NCBI GenBank assembly: GCA_002239025.1
Contig: MPNM01000015.1
Span: 1-64,000, forward strand
Direction of reading: 5' to 3'
Length of the DNA stretch: 64,000 nucleotides
Origin: Chloroflexi bacterium bin125
GTDB taxonomy: Bacteria > Chloroflexota > Dehalococcoidia > Bin125
The translations under genes and the position numbers were made by a program. The first letter of the stretch is position 1. Each line of letters starts with the position of its first letter. Of this stretch, positions 25,909 to 33,879 are shown piece after piece. The notes below the pieces were generated by a model that saw nothing but the letters and a program-made list of their open reading frames with translations, searched no databases and was not told the DNA's origin.

Positions 25909-26036
25909 ATGCTGAAGTCGAGCGAGCATCTAACGAGGACTCCAGCAAAGAGCGCGTGACACTTACCAGGTGTCTTTCCCTGGACGGCAATGGTCGGGAT
26001 GCAGAGCCTGGCCAGCGTCAACGCTTGTTCAGGCCC

Positions 26037-26198
26037 GTGCGTCGGGAACGACGCTGGACATAGCTGCTGCACTGTTGCGGCGCGGCTGATCATCCATTGG
26101 CTGTGGGGGCGGAAGCGGGAACCGACAAACTAGGGTTGAGGACGTGGAGGCTGGAGGGGCGCCTACCGGACGCGGAGCAGCAGCAACTGGCTGGTTCA
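26037..26198 (+). repeat. Second, degraded copy of the roughly 160-bp duplicated segment
   Basis: This repeats 24599-24762 in the same orientation with substitutions and small indels: GCGTCGGGAACGACGCTGGAC, GGAAGCGGGAACCGACAAAC and GAGCAGCAGCAACTGGCTGG. No intact coding frame spans it. It marks the right border of the DUF6602 insertion. Confidence 0.75.
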
Positions 26199-26272
26199 GG
26201 AGCGTGTGCGAAGAACTGGCGGGGTTGCGGGAGAAGGTTTGGACCAACAGCCGTCGGGGCAGCGTCGATCCA

Positions 26273-26527
26273 TCAGCCGGCGGCCGGTCGCGTCAGCAGC
26301 GCCAGTTGGGAGACGTGACAGGTCTCGCACCAAAACGACCAGCGCAACACGCGCGGGTCGCCGTAGAACGGGACCACGCGCTCCAATGAGACCTCATGAC
26401 CGGCGTGACCCCAGGCGGCCAGTTCGTTGTTGGCGCGCTCCGCCACCAGGGACAGGCCACTCGGCGAATAGCTGCTGTGGGGTTCGACCAGCTCGAGCGC
26501 GAGCTGGACCTGCTGCAGGGTGATCAA
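26273..26527 (-). CDS. Small CxxC protein of unknown function
   Basis: The predicted product has 84 residues with a TTG start preceded by GGAGG at eight bases. It contains SSYSPSGLSLVAERANNELA and, near the C-terminus, RWSFWCETCHVSQLALL with a CxxC pair. Amino-acid composition is protein-like, but no family was recognised and TTG starts are uncertain. It is transcribed against the surrounding operons and may be a remnant. The span 26528-26995 holds no other supported gene. Confidence 0.35.
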   Translation of the reverse strand: MITLQQVQLALELVEPHSSYSPSGLSLVAERANNELAAWGHAGHEVSLERVVPFYGDPRVLRWSFWCETCHVSQLALLTRPAAG

Positions 26528-26995
26528 GGTGACAGCCTCCGCTCAAGAGCGTAAAGGCGCTCGAAAGTGGGCGGCGCGGCCAGCCAGATTGTTGTGACAT
26601 CCGAGCAAGCAATCCGGCAGCGGCGTCCACCGCACCGTTGCCATCGAGGCCTCGTGGACGTACTACTGAGGGTGGTTTCCGGCTTTTGCCAGTAGTTCTT
26701 GCCTAGAAAACTGGTGGGTTCGTCTCCGACCCGAGTCTGACCAGCGGATTGAGCCTCGCTCTCCCGATGGTCCGGCTCACTGAGAGACAAGCGCATCCGC
26801 TGCGTGAACTGGTTGAGGGATTGAGCCTGGCTCTCCTGAGACTCGTTCGAACTGCGGGACTGGTCTCCGAGTTCGCATCGACGACTCGTTGACCACAGAG
26901 TGGACAACTGACCGGACTGCCATCGCGTGATCAAGTGATGCGCAGCCCGGTCGCTTCGTGTCCAAACTGCCCCTGAGCACCCGCCGATCCGAGCG

Positions 26996-27035
26996 CAATT
27001 GCACCAGATTGCAAGCCGATTGCGCTCGATTGCAG
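26996..27035 (+). repeat. Second iteron cluster (four degenerate copies)
   Basis: Same-orientation variants of the upstream 9-mer occur as CAATTGCAC (26996-27004), AGATTGCAA (27006-27014), CGATTGCGC (27017-27025) and CGATTGCAG (27027-27035). They are spaced 10-11 bp apart, one DNA helical turn. They lie about 185 bp before the first gene of the replication/recombination operon. A replication origin or an operator for that operon is the likely role. Confidence 0.6.
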
Positions 27036-27219
27036 TGCTCCACCCCTCTGTTCGCGCTTCGTCTCACACCTGTCCGGCATTCGACCGTGGGCGGAGTGCG
27101 CTAGAGATCATCCACCCAGTCACACCATCAACCGCGACGAACCGCGCCCTGAATGCCAGGCGGGTTCACCATCCACAACGTCCCGCCCAAGCACACAGCT
27201 CAAGTGAAAGGAGCTCACG

Positions 27220-27768
27220 ATGAGGGATAAGAACGAGACGAATGGAACGCGAACGACAGGACGCTACGTCGGCCCCACGGCCGCGCGGATCGCCGAACTG
27301 ATCGCGCCCCGGCAGCGGGTGCGCTTCGAGCGCGGCTGGTACTGGACCGCGGCCGCCTGTCACGGATCGGAGCAGGACTTGCTTGCCTTCCGTCAACGGC
27401 CGGACGGCGACGGAATCGACGTCCACTGCAAGTCCGCAGGCTGCTCCCGCGAGCAGATCATCCGATGGCTGGAGACGCTCGGCAACGAGTCGATCTGGTC
27501 GGCTTACTGCGCGGAGGACGTGCCGGGCCCGGCATCCGCGAGTCCTGCTACCGAGGCAATGCCGGCACCGAACGTCACAGGCGGACGCTCCTGGCGAATC
27601 GCGCTGCTGCCGATCCTGCTGCTCTTGCTAGCCGCTCCGGTCGCGCTCGGCTACGACCTCCAAGTCGTAGCGCTGAACGCCTTCGGCCTCGGTTGGACCG
27701 GCTGGCTCGCGCATCGGATCGTGCTTGGCCGCATGATCTCGGTGGCTCGCGCCGGGCGTCGCCGCTGA
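27220..27768 (+). CDS. Primase-type zinc-finger-like protein with two membrane helices
   Basis: The protein has 182 residues, with AAAGGAG about 8 bases before the ATG. Residues 45-88 (CHGSEQDLLAFRQRPDGDGI, then VHCKSAGCSREQIIRWLE) resemble the CHC2-type zinc-binding region of phage and plasmid primases, with ligand candidates C47, H48, H79, C80 and C85. The C-terminal 60 residues contain two hydrophobic helices (IALLPILLLLLAAPVALGY and LNAFGLGWTGWLAHRIVLG). A nucleic-acid-type zinc finger tethered to the membrane is unusual. It is the first gene of the replication/recombination operon; its role is unknown. Confidence 0.7.
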   Translation: MRDKNETNGTRTTGRYVGPTAARIAELIAPRQRVRFERGWYWTAAACHGSEQDLLAFRQRPDGDGIDVHCKSAGCSREQIIRWLETLGNESIWSAYCAEDVPGPASASPATEAMPAPNVTGGRSWRIALLPILLLLLAAPVALGYDLQVVALNAFGLGWTGWLAHRIVLGRMISVARAGRRR

Positions 27769-27794
27769 CCGAGCATCCCCATCCATCCACATGC

Positions 27795-27820
27795 AAGGGC
27801 CGCCTTCCGGGGCGGCCCTT
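27795..27820 (+). terminator. GC-rich intergenic hairpin
   Basis: AAGGGCCGCC (795-804) pairs perfectly with GGCGGCCCTT (811-820) around a six-base loop, followed by CCTCGTT. It is the first of a series of similar hairpins between genes of this operon and probably acts as a partial terminator or RNA-processing boundary. Confidence 0.65.
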
Positions 27821-27864
27821 CCTCGTTAAATCGCAGTCGCACGTCGACAAGGAAAGGAGACTTC

Positions 27865-28314
27865 ATGACTGCAACCACCACCACCGAGACCGCTCTCCGG
27901 CCCACACTGGAGGAACTGGTCGACCGACTCATCGACGCCATCTTCGGCAACGACGCGCCGACGCCACCCCGCACCTCGCTCGCGCGAGGCGTTCACGAGG
28001 CGCGCCGGTTGCGCCGCGCCGGAGACCTTGACTCCGCCCTCGCCGTCTTCGCCAGGTTGGAGACGGAGGGCGCCACCGACGGTGAACGGCGCTGGGCTTA
28101 TGCCGAGTTCCTCGACCTGGCCAGGCGGCGATTCCGAGACGACGACGCTCTGGTCTACCACCCCGGCTCTGGACGCGCTGCCCTCCTTACCCCTTGCGGC
28201 GAGGTAACGTTCGAAGTCCGCGCCGTGCTGGGCATGCGCTGGCGACCGGGCAAGCGGGTCTCGCGGCGCAGCCTCCGCGGACTGAAGCCGGTCGCCAAGA
28301 GGCGCGCGTCATGA
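27865..28314 (+). CDS. Uncharacterised protein upstream of primase
   Basis: The protein has 149 residues, with AAGGAG before the ATG. The middle part (SLARGVHEARRLRRAGDLDS) is helical and Arg-rich, perhaps one tetratricopeptide-like helix pair. The C-terminus is strongly basic (RWRPGKRVSRRSLRGLKPVA), which suggests nucleic-acid contact. Its stop overlaps the primase start (ATGA), so the two are translationally coupled. No family was recognised. Confidence 0.65.
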   Translation: MTATTTTETALRPTLEELVDRLIDAIFGNDAPTPPRTSLARGVHEARRLRRAGDLDSALAVFARLETEGATDGERRWAYAEFLDLARRRFRDDDALVYHPGSGRAALLTPCGEVTFEVRAVLGMRWRPGKRVSRRSLRGLKPVAKRRAS

Positions 28315-29357
28315 CCGTCGCGCACGCCAACATCGACATCGGCGCGCTCAAAGCCCGCTACCCGCTGGGCGGCGTAGTCGAAGCCTCGGGCGTCAAGCTG
28401 CGCGGCCGCGGCCGCGTGCGCCAGGGCGTCTGCCCGTTCCACGAGGAGACCGAAGGCAGCTTCACGGTCTTCGCCGACACCCAGCGCTGGTACTGCTTCG
28501 GCTGCGGCCTGGGCGGCGACGTGCTGGACTTCATCCAACGCACGGACGGCGTTGATCTGCCCGAGGCGATTCGCCGCTTGCAGGGCGCTGTTCCACCATC
28601 GCCCGACGCTCAATCCTGCGACCCAACGCCAGCCCCGGAATCGCCGTCCACGGTCAGAGACCCAGCGATCTTGACGGCGGCGATGCGCTGCTACCAGCGC
28701 CAGCTGCAGCTCAGCCAGGCCGCCCAGGCTTACCTCGCCGGTAGGGGCATCAGCCCGCGGGCCGCGCAGCGGCTGGGGCTGGGCTATGCCAGCGGACACG
28801 GGCTGCGCGATTGGCTCAAGCAGGCACGTTTCGACGACCGGCGAATCCTGAGCAGCGGTCTGATTGGCGAGCGCCGGGAGCGGTTCCGCGGGATGATCGT
28901 CGTCCCCGAACTGGTCGCGGATGGGGTCCACTGGCTCGCCGGTCGAGCGATCTGGCCCGAGGTTAGTCCCAGGTTCCAGGCCTTGCCCGGCCCCAAACCG
29001 GTGCTCGGCCTGCGCCGGCTGGACTGCCAGACCCCCTGGATCGTTGTCGCGGAAGGGCTGTTCGACTGGCTCCTCTTGAGCGCCTGGGGCCTACCCGCCT
29101 GCGCCGCGCTCGGCACCCAGGGGATGGACAAGCTGGCTTCCTCGCTACAGGGACGCCCTCGCATCTTCCTCGCGTTCGACGCCGATGAGGCCGGACGCGC
29201 CGCGGGAGACGAGCTCGCCGGACTGCTCGGCGCTCGCCGGGCCGCAATCGTGGACCTGCCTCAGGGCATCTGCGACGTTAGCGAGCTGGGCGCTCGCCCG
29301 GACGGCCGCGCCGTCTTCCTCGACCAACTCAGGCGAGCGGCAACCGCCGCTCGCTAG
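28311..29357 (+). CDS. DnaG-like primase (CHC2 zinc finger plus TOPRIM)
   Basis: The protein has 348 residues from the ATG at 28311, coupled to the previous stop. The CHC2 zinc finger is CPFHEE...WYCFGCG near residues 40-66. The TOPRIM core contains IVVAEGLFDWLLLSAWG near 245 and FLAFDADEAGRAAG near 288, supplying the catalytic glutamate and DxD. It is much shorter than chromosomal DnaG (about 600) and lacks the C-terminal helicase-binding domain. It would make RNA primers for element replication or for the complementary strand after conjugative transfer. Confidence 0.88.
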   Translation: MTVAHANIDIGALKARYPLGGVVEASGVKLRGRGRVRQGVCPFHEETEGSFTVFADTQRWYCFGCGLGGDVLDFIQRTDGVDLPEAIRRLQGAVPPSPDAQSCDPTPAPESPSTVRDPAILTAAMRCYQRQLQLSQAAQAYLAGRGISPRAAQRLGLGYASGHGLRDWLKQARFDDRRILSSGLIGERRERFRGMIVVPELVADGVHWLAGRAIWPEVSPRFQALPGPKPVLGLRRLDCQTPWIVVAEGLFDWLLLSAWGLPACAALGTQGMDKLASSLQGRPRIFLAFDADEAGRAAGDELAGLLGARRAAIVDLPQGICDVSELGARPDGRAVFLDQLRRAATAAR

Positions 29358-29527
29358 CGACGCCGCTCCCACAGGGACCCGTCCCGCCGCCACCCAACAA
29401 CCCCATCGGACAACGAGACGGAGGGCCTGCCTATGGCCTCTAGCTGACCGTGCCTGGAGCGCGGCGCACGGTTGCCCCTGGCAACCGCACTCACCAACCA
29501 AGAACACCACGGAACAAGGAGCACGAC

Positions 29528-30454
29528 ATGAGCAGCAGAAACGGCAACGGCAACGGGACCGCGACGGCGGTTCGCAGCAACGGAAACGGCAACGGAAACA
29601 GCCTGGCCCCGGCCCGAACGGGGGGCAACGGAGCGCGCCCGCACTTCGCCCCGCAGACGGTCTCCGCGCAGGCGGCGACGGAGGCGCTGCACTGGGACGC
29701 GCTGGCGCCGCGCGTCACGCAGGCGCTGGGGCAACCACTCGACCCGCAGCTGATCTCGCAGCGCAAGGGCCGCGGCGGCCGCAAGTTCGATTACATCGAG
29801 GGCCACACGGCGATTGACCAGGCCAACCGGATCTTCGGGTTCGGCGGCTGGGGCTATGAGCTGGTCGGCGACGTGACCCTGCGCGAAATCGACCAGACCG
29901 ACTCGCGCAGCGGCGAAATCACTCGCTCGGTCGCGTACTCGGCCATGGTCCGGGTCACTGTGCCGGGCGCGCCCTCGCGCACCGACGTCGGCTTCCAGGC
30001 GGTCACGGACGAATCGGCCGAGGGCCACGAAACGGCGTTCAAGGGCGCCGTGACCGATGCGCTCAAGCGAGCCTTGCGCAGCTTCGGCGACCGCTTCGGC
30101 AACGGCCTCTACGGCGATCCACCGACCAACATCCGCAACAGCCGACCACCAGGACCGGCCCCAGAGCCACACCAGCAGCCGCAACCTGAGCGCCGCACGG
30201 AGCCGCCGGCTCGGCGCCGGGTCGTTCAGCCGACGGCCGAATCAGCCGGCATCGACGAGCGCGACGCCGCGAACCTGCGCGCCCAGCTGATCGAGTTGAG
30301 CGCACAGCAGGGCTTCTCCGAGCAGCAGGTCCGCGAGGCGGTCAAGGCGAAGACCGGTCGCCCGCTGGACAACCTGGGTCCGGACGAGATCAACCCGCTA
30401 ATCGCCTCCGCCGCCGAGAAGCTCGAACAGCGGCAGCGGTCTGAACAGAGCTGA
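29528..30454 (+). CDS. Rad52/Rad22-family single-strand annealing protein
   Basis: The protein has 308 residues from the ATG at 29528, with AAGGAG eight bases upstream. A low-complexity Asn/Gly head (residues 1-30) precedes the Rad52 domain (about 60-195): FDYIEGHTAIDQANRIFGF, GGWGYELVGDV, and AFKGAVTDALKRALRSFGDR before GNGLYG, all hallmark motifs. A Pro/Gln-rich linker leads to a small helical C-terminal domain (about 245-300). It anneals complementary single strands coated by SSB. The nuclease and three SSB genes that follow complete a Red-like recombination module as in phages and SXT-type elements. Confidence 0.88.
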   Translation: MSSRNGNGNGTATAVRSNGNGNGNSLAPARTGGNGARPHFAPQTVSAQAATEALHWDALAPRVTQALGQPLDPQLISQRKGRGGRKFDYIEGHTAIDQANRIFGFGGWGYELVGDVTLREIDQTDSRSGEITRSVAYSAMVRVTVPGAPSRTDVGFQAVTDESAEGHETAFKGAVTDALKRALRSFGDRFGNGLYGDPPTNIRNSRPPGPAPEPHQQPQPERRTEPPARRRVVQPTAESAGIDERDAANLRAQLIELSAQQGFSEQQVREAVKAKTGRPLDNLGPDEINPLIASAAEKLEQRQRSEQS

Positions 30455-30544
30455 GCAAGCTCAGCCAACCAACTGGAGCGGGGCCGCGGACCTGAGTCGC
30501 GGCCGCGCGCTTCCTCCCTACAGGTATCCCGAAAGGAACCCACC

Positions 30545-31609
30545 ATGACCCTCAGCAATCCTCCCCTGACCCCGAGCCGCTCTCGCGTCTTCGACCGCCC
30601 TGCCGCCCGGTTCACCGACGACGGCCGGCTCGAAGTCCGCGCTTCGGCCCTGGGCCAGTGCCGCCGCGCCCTCTGGTACGCGGCCACCGAACAGGAGGTG
30701 ACCAACCCGATGACGGACGAGACCAAGCTGGTGCTCGAGGCCGGACAGGCGCTCGAACCGGTCGTCGTGCGAGCGATGCAGCGCCGCTTCTGGTCCGTCA
30801 CCCCGGCCGATCCCGACGCGCCGCTGCGGGTCGAGGTCGAGGTCATACCGGGACTGACCGTGACCGGCCATCCTGACGCGACCGGCGCGATCGAGCTGTT
30901 CGGCGACGAACGAGTGATCGAGGTCAAGACGCGCGGTCCCGAAGCGTTCAAACGCTGGCAGACCCTGGGCGCCGAGCGCAGCCACCCCGAGTCGGTGGCC
31001 CAGGCGGCTTGCTACACGCTCGGCCTCTACGGCGACTTCCGCGAGACGGTGATCGCCACGCTCGACACCGGCTCGCGGCGCTGGGATTACGAAGTGATCC
31101 CCGCAGACCGCGTCGAGCGAGCCTGGGACCGCGCCTGCGAACGGCTCGCCCCGCTGGCCGAACACTACGAGGTGCACGGCGCCGACCCCGACGCCCTGCC
31201 GGAACGCGACTTTGCGGGCTCGGACTGGCAGTGCCAGCGCTGCTCCTACCTCAACGCCTGCCAACCCGGGGAGGCGGCCGAAGTAGAGGACGAAGCCGAG
31301 ACTGAGCCGGTTGACCTCGTCTCCGACGACGACGCGCGAGCGGCGCTGCACGAGTACGAGCGGATCCAGCAGCAACTGAAGTCGCTCGACGCCGACAAGC
31401 GCGGAGCGCTCAAGACCCTCCAGCACTGGCTCACAGGGAAAGGGGAAGCCAAAGCCAGGCTGGAGGGCTCGGCCAAGGCCCGCACCGTGGGCATGGTCAC
31501 GAGCTGCCGCTACTCGGTCGACCACAAGCGTCTGAACGCGCTGCTCGCACCCGAACAGCGGGCCGAGATCGTGACCGAGCAGACCTCGGAGTACCTCCGG
31601 GTCAGCTAG
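30545..31609 (+). CDS. PD-(D/E)XK (RecB/Cas4-like) exonuclease
   Basis: The protein has 354 residues, with AAAGGAAC upstream of the ATG. The nuclease core shows the EAGQALEP helix near 75, GHPDATGAIEL near 108-118 and VIEVKTRG near 125, giving the D...ExK catalytic set, with a later helix ESVAQAACYTLGLYG. A cysteine near 40 (GQCRRALWY) plus CQRCSYLNAC near 232-241 could bind an iron-sulphur cluster, as in Cas4 and AddB. The C-terminal 90 residues are helical. It probably resects DNA ends for the Rad52 protein encoded just upstream. Confidence 0.82.
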   Translation: MTLSNPPLTPSRSRVFDRPAARFTDDGRLEVRASALGQCRRALWYAATEQEVTNPMTDETKLVLEAGQALEPVVVRAMQRRFWSVTPADPDAPLRVEVEVIPGLTVTGHPDATGAIELFGDERVIEVKTRGPEAFKRWQTLGAERSHPESVAQAACYTLGLYGDFRETVIATLDTGSRRWDYEVIPADRVERAWDRACERLAPLAEHYEVHGADPDALPERDFAGSDWQCQRCSYLNACQPGEAAEVEDEAETEPVDLVSDDDARAALHEYERIQQQLKSLDADKRGALKTLQHWLTGKGEAKARLEGSAKARTVGMVTSCRYSVDHKRLNALLAPEQRAEIVTEQTSEYLRVS

Positions 31610-31662
31610 ACGACCCCTCTGCAGAGCGGTCGCAACACCCCGCATCAAGCGCGGGGCAGGCA

Positions 31663-31693
31663 GGGCCGGTCTCCACTCACTGGAGGCCGGCCC
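31663..31693 (+). terminator. 13-bp-stem hairpin after the exonuclease gene
   Basis: GGGCCGGTCTCCA (663-675) pairs along its whole length with TGGAGGCCGGCCC (681-693), one pair being G-T, with loop CTCAC. It is followed by CCGCTTTCGTTT. A smaller hairpin (CCCCGC...GCGGGG) lies just before it near 31638-31656. Confidence 0.7.
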
Positions 31694-31761
31694 CGCTTTC
31701 GTTTCACCCAAACCGGCGCGGGAGTTCCGCGCCGAAACGCTCTTTGAAAGGAGCACGAAGA

Positions 31762-32142
31762 ATGTCACGCACGATCAACCGAATCGAACTGCTGGGCCGG
31801 GTCGGGACCGACCCCGAACTGCGCCAGACCCGCAGCGGCACGGCCGTCTGCCGCCTGCGGCTGGCGACCGACCGCCGCAACTCGGGTGGGGACACCCAGA
31901 CCGACTGGCACAACCTCGTCTGCTGGGGCAAGACCGCCGAGGCGGTCGCCGAGTACGTCCGCAAGGGCGACCGGATCTACGCCTCAGGTCGGCTCGGCTA
32001 CGACGACTGGGAGGGCCAGGACGGCCAGCGCCGTCTGTCGACCGAGGTTCACGCGAACGAGGTCGTCTTCCTCGACAGCCGCAGTAGCAACGGCAACGGT
32101 CGCCGCAACGACAGCGACAACGACGGGGACCAGCCCTTCTAG
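31762..32142 (+). CDS. ssb: Single-stranded DNA-binding protein, first of three
   Basis: The protein has 126 residues from the ATG at 31762, with GAAAGGAGC 9 bases upstream. The OB fold is complete (MSRTINRIELLGRVGTDPEL, DWHNLVCWGKTAEAVAEYV, GDRIYASGRLGY). The Ser/Asn-rich tail ends in the acidic tip DNDGDQPF used to recruit partner proteins. It coats single-stranded DNA during replication, transfer and Rad52 annealing. Two very similar genes follow in tandem, each with its own ribosome-binding site and hairpin. Confidence 0.92.
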   Translation: MSRTINRIELLGRVGTDPELRQTRSGTAVCRLRLATDRRNSGGDTQTDWHNLVCWGKTAEAVAEYVRKGDRIYASGRLGYDDWEGQDGQRRLSTEVHANEVVFLDSRSSNGNGRRNDSDNDGDQPF

Positions 32143-32184
32143 TCACGCACCACGCCGACCGACGCCTCTCCAGAGGCGCATCTC

Positions 32185-32219
32185 GGGGCCGCTCTCCCAT
32201 CAACGCGGAGAGCGGCCCC
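32185..32219 (+). terminator. 13-bp-stem hairpin after the first ssb
   Basis: GGGGCCGCTCTCC (185-197) pairs perfectly with GGAGAGCGGCCCC (207-219), followed by GCTTCGTT. The stem is almost the same as that after the third ssb. Confidence 0.7.
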
Positions 32220-32309
32220 GCTTCGTTCTAGCACACCGGCGCGGGCAGTCCCCCGATCGAGTCGGGGGCAGGTTGCGCCGTCTCACGCTCTTTGAAAGCA
32301 GCACGACGA

Positions 32310-32675
32310 ATGTCACGCACGATCAACCGAATCGAACTGTTGGGCCGGGTCGGGACCGACCCCGAACTGCGCCAGACGAAGAACGGCACGGCCGTCTGCC
32401 GCCTGCGGCTGGCGACCGACCGCCGCAACGGCTCGGGCGAGAGCCAGACCGACTGGCACAACCTCGTCTGCTGGGGCAAGACCGCCGAGGCGGTCGCCGA
32501 GTACGTCCACAAGGGCGACCGGATCTACGCCTCGGGTCGGCTCGGCTACGACAGCTGGGAGGACCAGGACAGCCAGCGCCGTCAGACGACGGAGGTTCAC
32601 GCGAACGAGGTCGTCTTCCTCGACTCAACGGGAGGCCGGCGCTCGGACAACGGAACGGAGGACGCACCCTTCTAA
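32310..32675 (+). CDS. ssb: Single-stranded DNA-binding protein, second of three
   Basis: The protein has 121 residues from the ATG at 32310, which is preceded by GAAAGCAGC, a weaker ribosome-binding site than in the other two copies. The OB fold is nearly identical to the first copy, differing for example in RQTKNGTA, GESQTDWHN and SWEDQDSQRRQ. The tail is shorter and ends in EDAPF. The conserved fold and tip indicate all three copies are functional, with differences concentrated in the tail. Confidence 0.92.
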   Translation: MSRTINRIELLGRVGTDPELRQTKNGTAVCRLRLATDRRNGSGESQTDWHNLVCWGKTAEAVAEYVHKGDRIYASGRLGYDSWEDQDSQRRQTTEVHANEVVFLDSTGGRRSDNGTEDAPF

Positions 32676-32723
32676 CGGACCCGAGATCACCGAGCCACGA
32701 CGCTCGCGAGACGGGCGCACCCC

Positions 32724-32756
32724 AGGGCCGCCTTCCTGCGAACGGAGGGCGGCCCT
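32724..32756 (+). terminator. 13-bp-stem hairpin after the second ssb
   Basis: AGGGCCGCCTTCC (724-736) pairs with GGAGGGCGGCCCT (744-756) with one G-T pair, followed by GCTTGTTT, a modest T-rich tail typical of a GC-rich rho-independent terminator. Confidence 0.72.
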
Positions 32757-32844
32757 GCTTGTTTAAGCCACTGGTGCGGTCTGCCCCCGACTTGATCGAG
32801 GGACGAACCGCGCCATCACACGCTCTTTGAAGGGAGCAAGACGA

Positions 32845-33213
32845 ATGTCACGCACGATCAACCGAATCGAACTGTTGGGCCGGGTCGGGACCGATCCCGA
32901 GCTGCGCCGGACCAAGCAGGGAACCGCCGTCTGCCGGCTGCGGCTGGCGACCGACCGCCGCAACGGGTCGGGCGACACCCAGACCGACTGGCACAACCTC
33001 ATCTGCTGGGGCAAGACCGCCGAGGCCGTCGCCGAGTACGTCCGCAAGGGCGACCGGATCTACGCCTCGGGCCGGCTCGGTTACGACGAGTGGGAAGACC
33101 AGGACGGCCAGCGCCGCCAGACGACCGAAGTCCACGCCAACGAGGTCGTCTTCCTCGACAACCGGAACGGACATGCCAACGGACGCCAGTCCGATGGCGA
33201 CAAGCCCTTCTAG
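32845..33213 (+). CDS. ssb: Single-stranded DNA-binding protein, third of three
   Basis: The protein has 122 residues from the ATG at 32845, with GAAGGGAGC upstream. The OB fold matches the other two (RRTKQGTAVCRLRLATDRRN, LICWGKTAEA). The tail has an Asn/Gly-rich stretch and the acidic tip SDGDKPF. Nucleotide similarity to the other copies extends upstream into CACGCTCTTTGAA, so whole gene-plus-leader units were duplicated. Confidence 0.92.
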   Translation: MSRTINRIELLGRVGTDPELRRTKQGTAVCRLRLATDRRNGSGDTQTDWHNLICWGKTAEAVAEYVRKGDRIYASGRLGYDEWEDQDGQRRQTTEVHANEVVFLDNRNGHANGRQSDGDKPF

Positions 33214-33250
33214 CGACTCACTCATCCGACGCCTCCGACAAGGCGCATCA

Positions 33251-33287
33251 CAGGGCCGCTCTCCCACCAAAGCGGAGAGCGGCCCTG
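33251..33287 (+). terminator. 14-bp-stem hairpin after the third ssb
   Basis: CAGGGCCGCTCTCC (251-264) pairs perfectly with GGAGAGCGGCCCTG (274-287), followed by TTTAGTT. It is the best rho-independent terminator candidate in the operon and lies 32 bases before radC. Confidence 0.75.
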
Positions 33288-33318
33288 TTTAGTTCCCAGA
33301 ACCCGAAAGGACCCAGAG

Positions 33319-33837
33319 ATGACCACCTTGACCCAACCCGAACTCGCCAAGACCGAACAGCAGGCCCTGCTCGACGCCCTGCGCCAGAACCTCAACCTCC
33401 TGGGCGAACTCGCGATCCGCTACGAGGTCGAGACCAAGCCCGAGCGGCCCCTCGACATGCCGACCATCTACCGGCCCGAGACTGTGGTTGACCTGCTCGC
33501 CGACGAGATGTCGCAGCTGGCCCAGGAACAGGTCCGAGTGCTGCTGTTGGACCGCAAGAACCGGGTCGTTGGCCAACGCACGATCTACCAGGGCAACGGC
33601 TACGCCGCGCTGGTCCGCCCGGCCGAGGTCTTCCGCCCGGCCGTGATCGAGGCCGTGCCGCACATCGTCGTGGTCCACAACCACCCGTCCGGCGACCCGG
33701 AACCGAGCCGTGAGGACATCAAGCTCACCAAGGATCTGGCCGAGGTCGGCCAGCTGCTCGGCATCGAACTCCTGGACCACGTCGTGATCGGCTCCGACGG
33801 CTGGGTCTCGCTCAAAGGTCAGGGCCTAATCGACTGA
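33319..33837 (+). CDS. radC: RadC-like JAB-domain protein
   Basis: The protein has 172 residues, with GAAAGGAC upstream of the ATG. The JAB/MPN metal site is clear: VVVHNHPSGDPEPSRED near residues 118-134, preceded by GQRTIYQGNG. Mobile-element RadC proteins of this short type lack the N-terminal HhH domain of chromosomal RadC. Their biochemical role is unresolved; they are often found with anti-restriction and recombination genes on conjugative elements. Here it follows three ssb genes. Confidence 0.9.
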   Translation: MTTLTQPELAKTEQQALLDALRQNLNLLGELAIRYEVETKPERPLDMPTIYRPETVVDLLADEMSQLAQEQVRVLLLDRKNRVVGQRTIYQGNGYAALVRPAEVFRPAVIEAVPHIVVVHNHPSGDPEPSREDIKLTKDLAEVGQLLGIELLDHVVIGSDGWVSLKGQGLID

Positions 33838-33879
33838 GCCCTGCGTACCCCGACACCGCATTCCACGAAAGGACGAGCC

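Noticed and set aside
30518-31768. A 416-codon minus-strand frame opposite the exonuclease
   Set aside because: Antisense to the gene with clear PD-(D/E)XK motifs.
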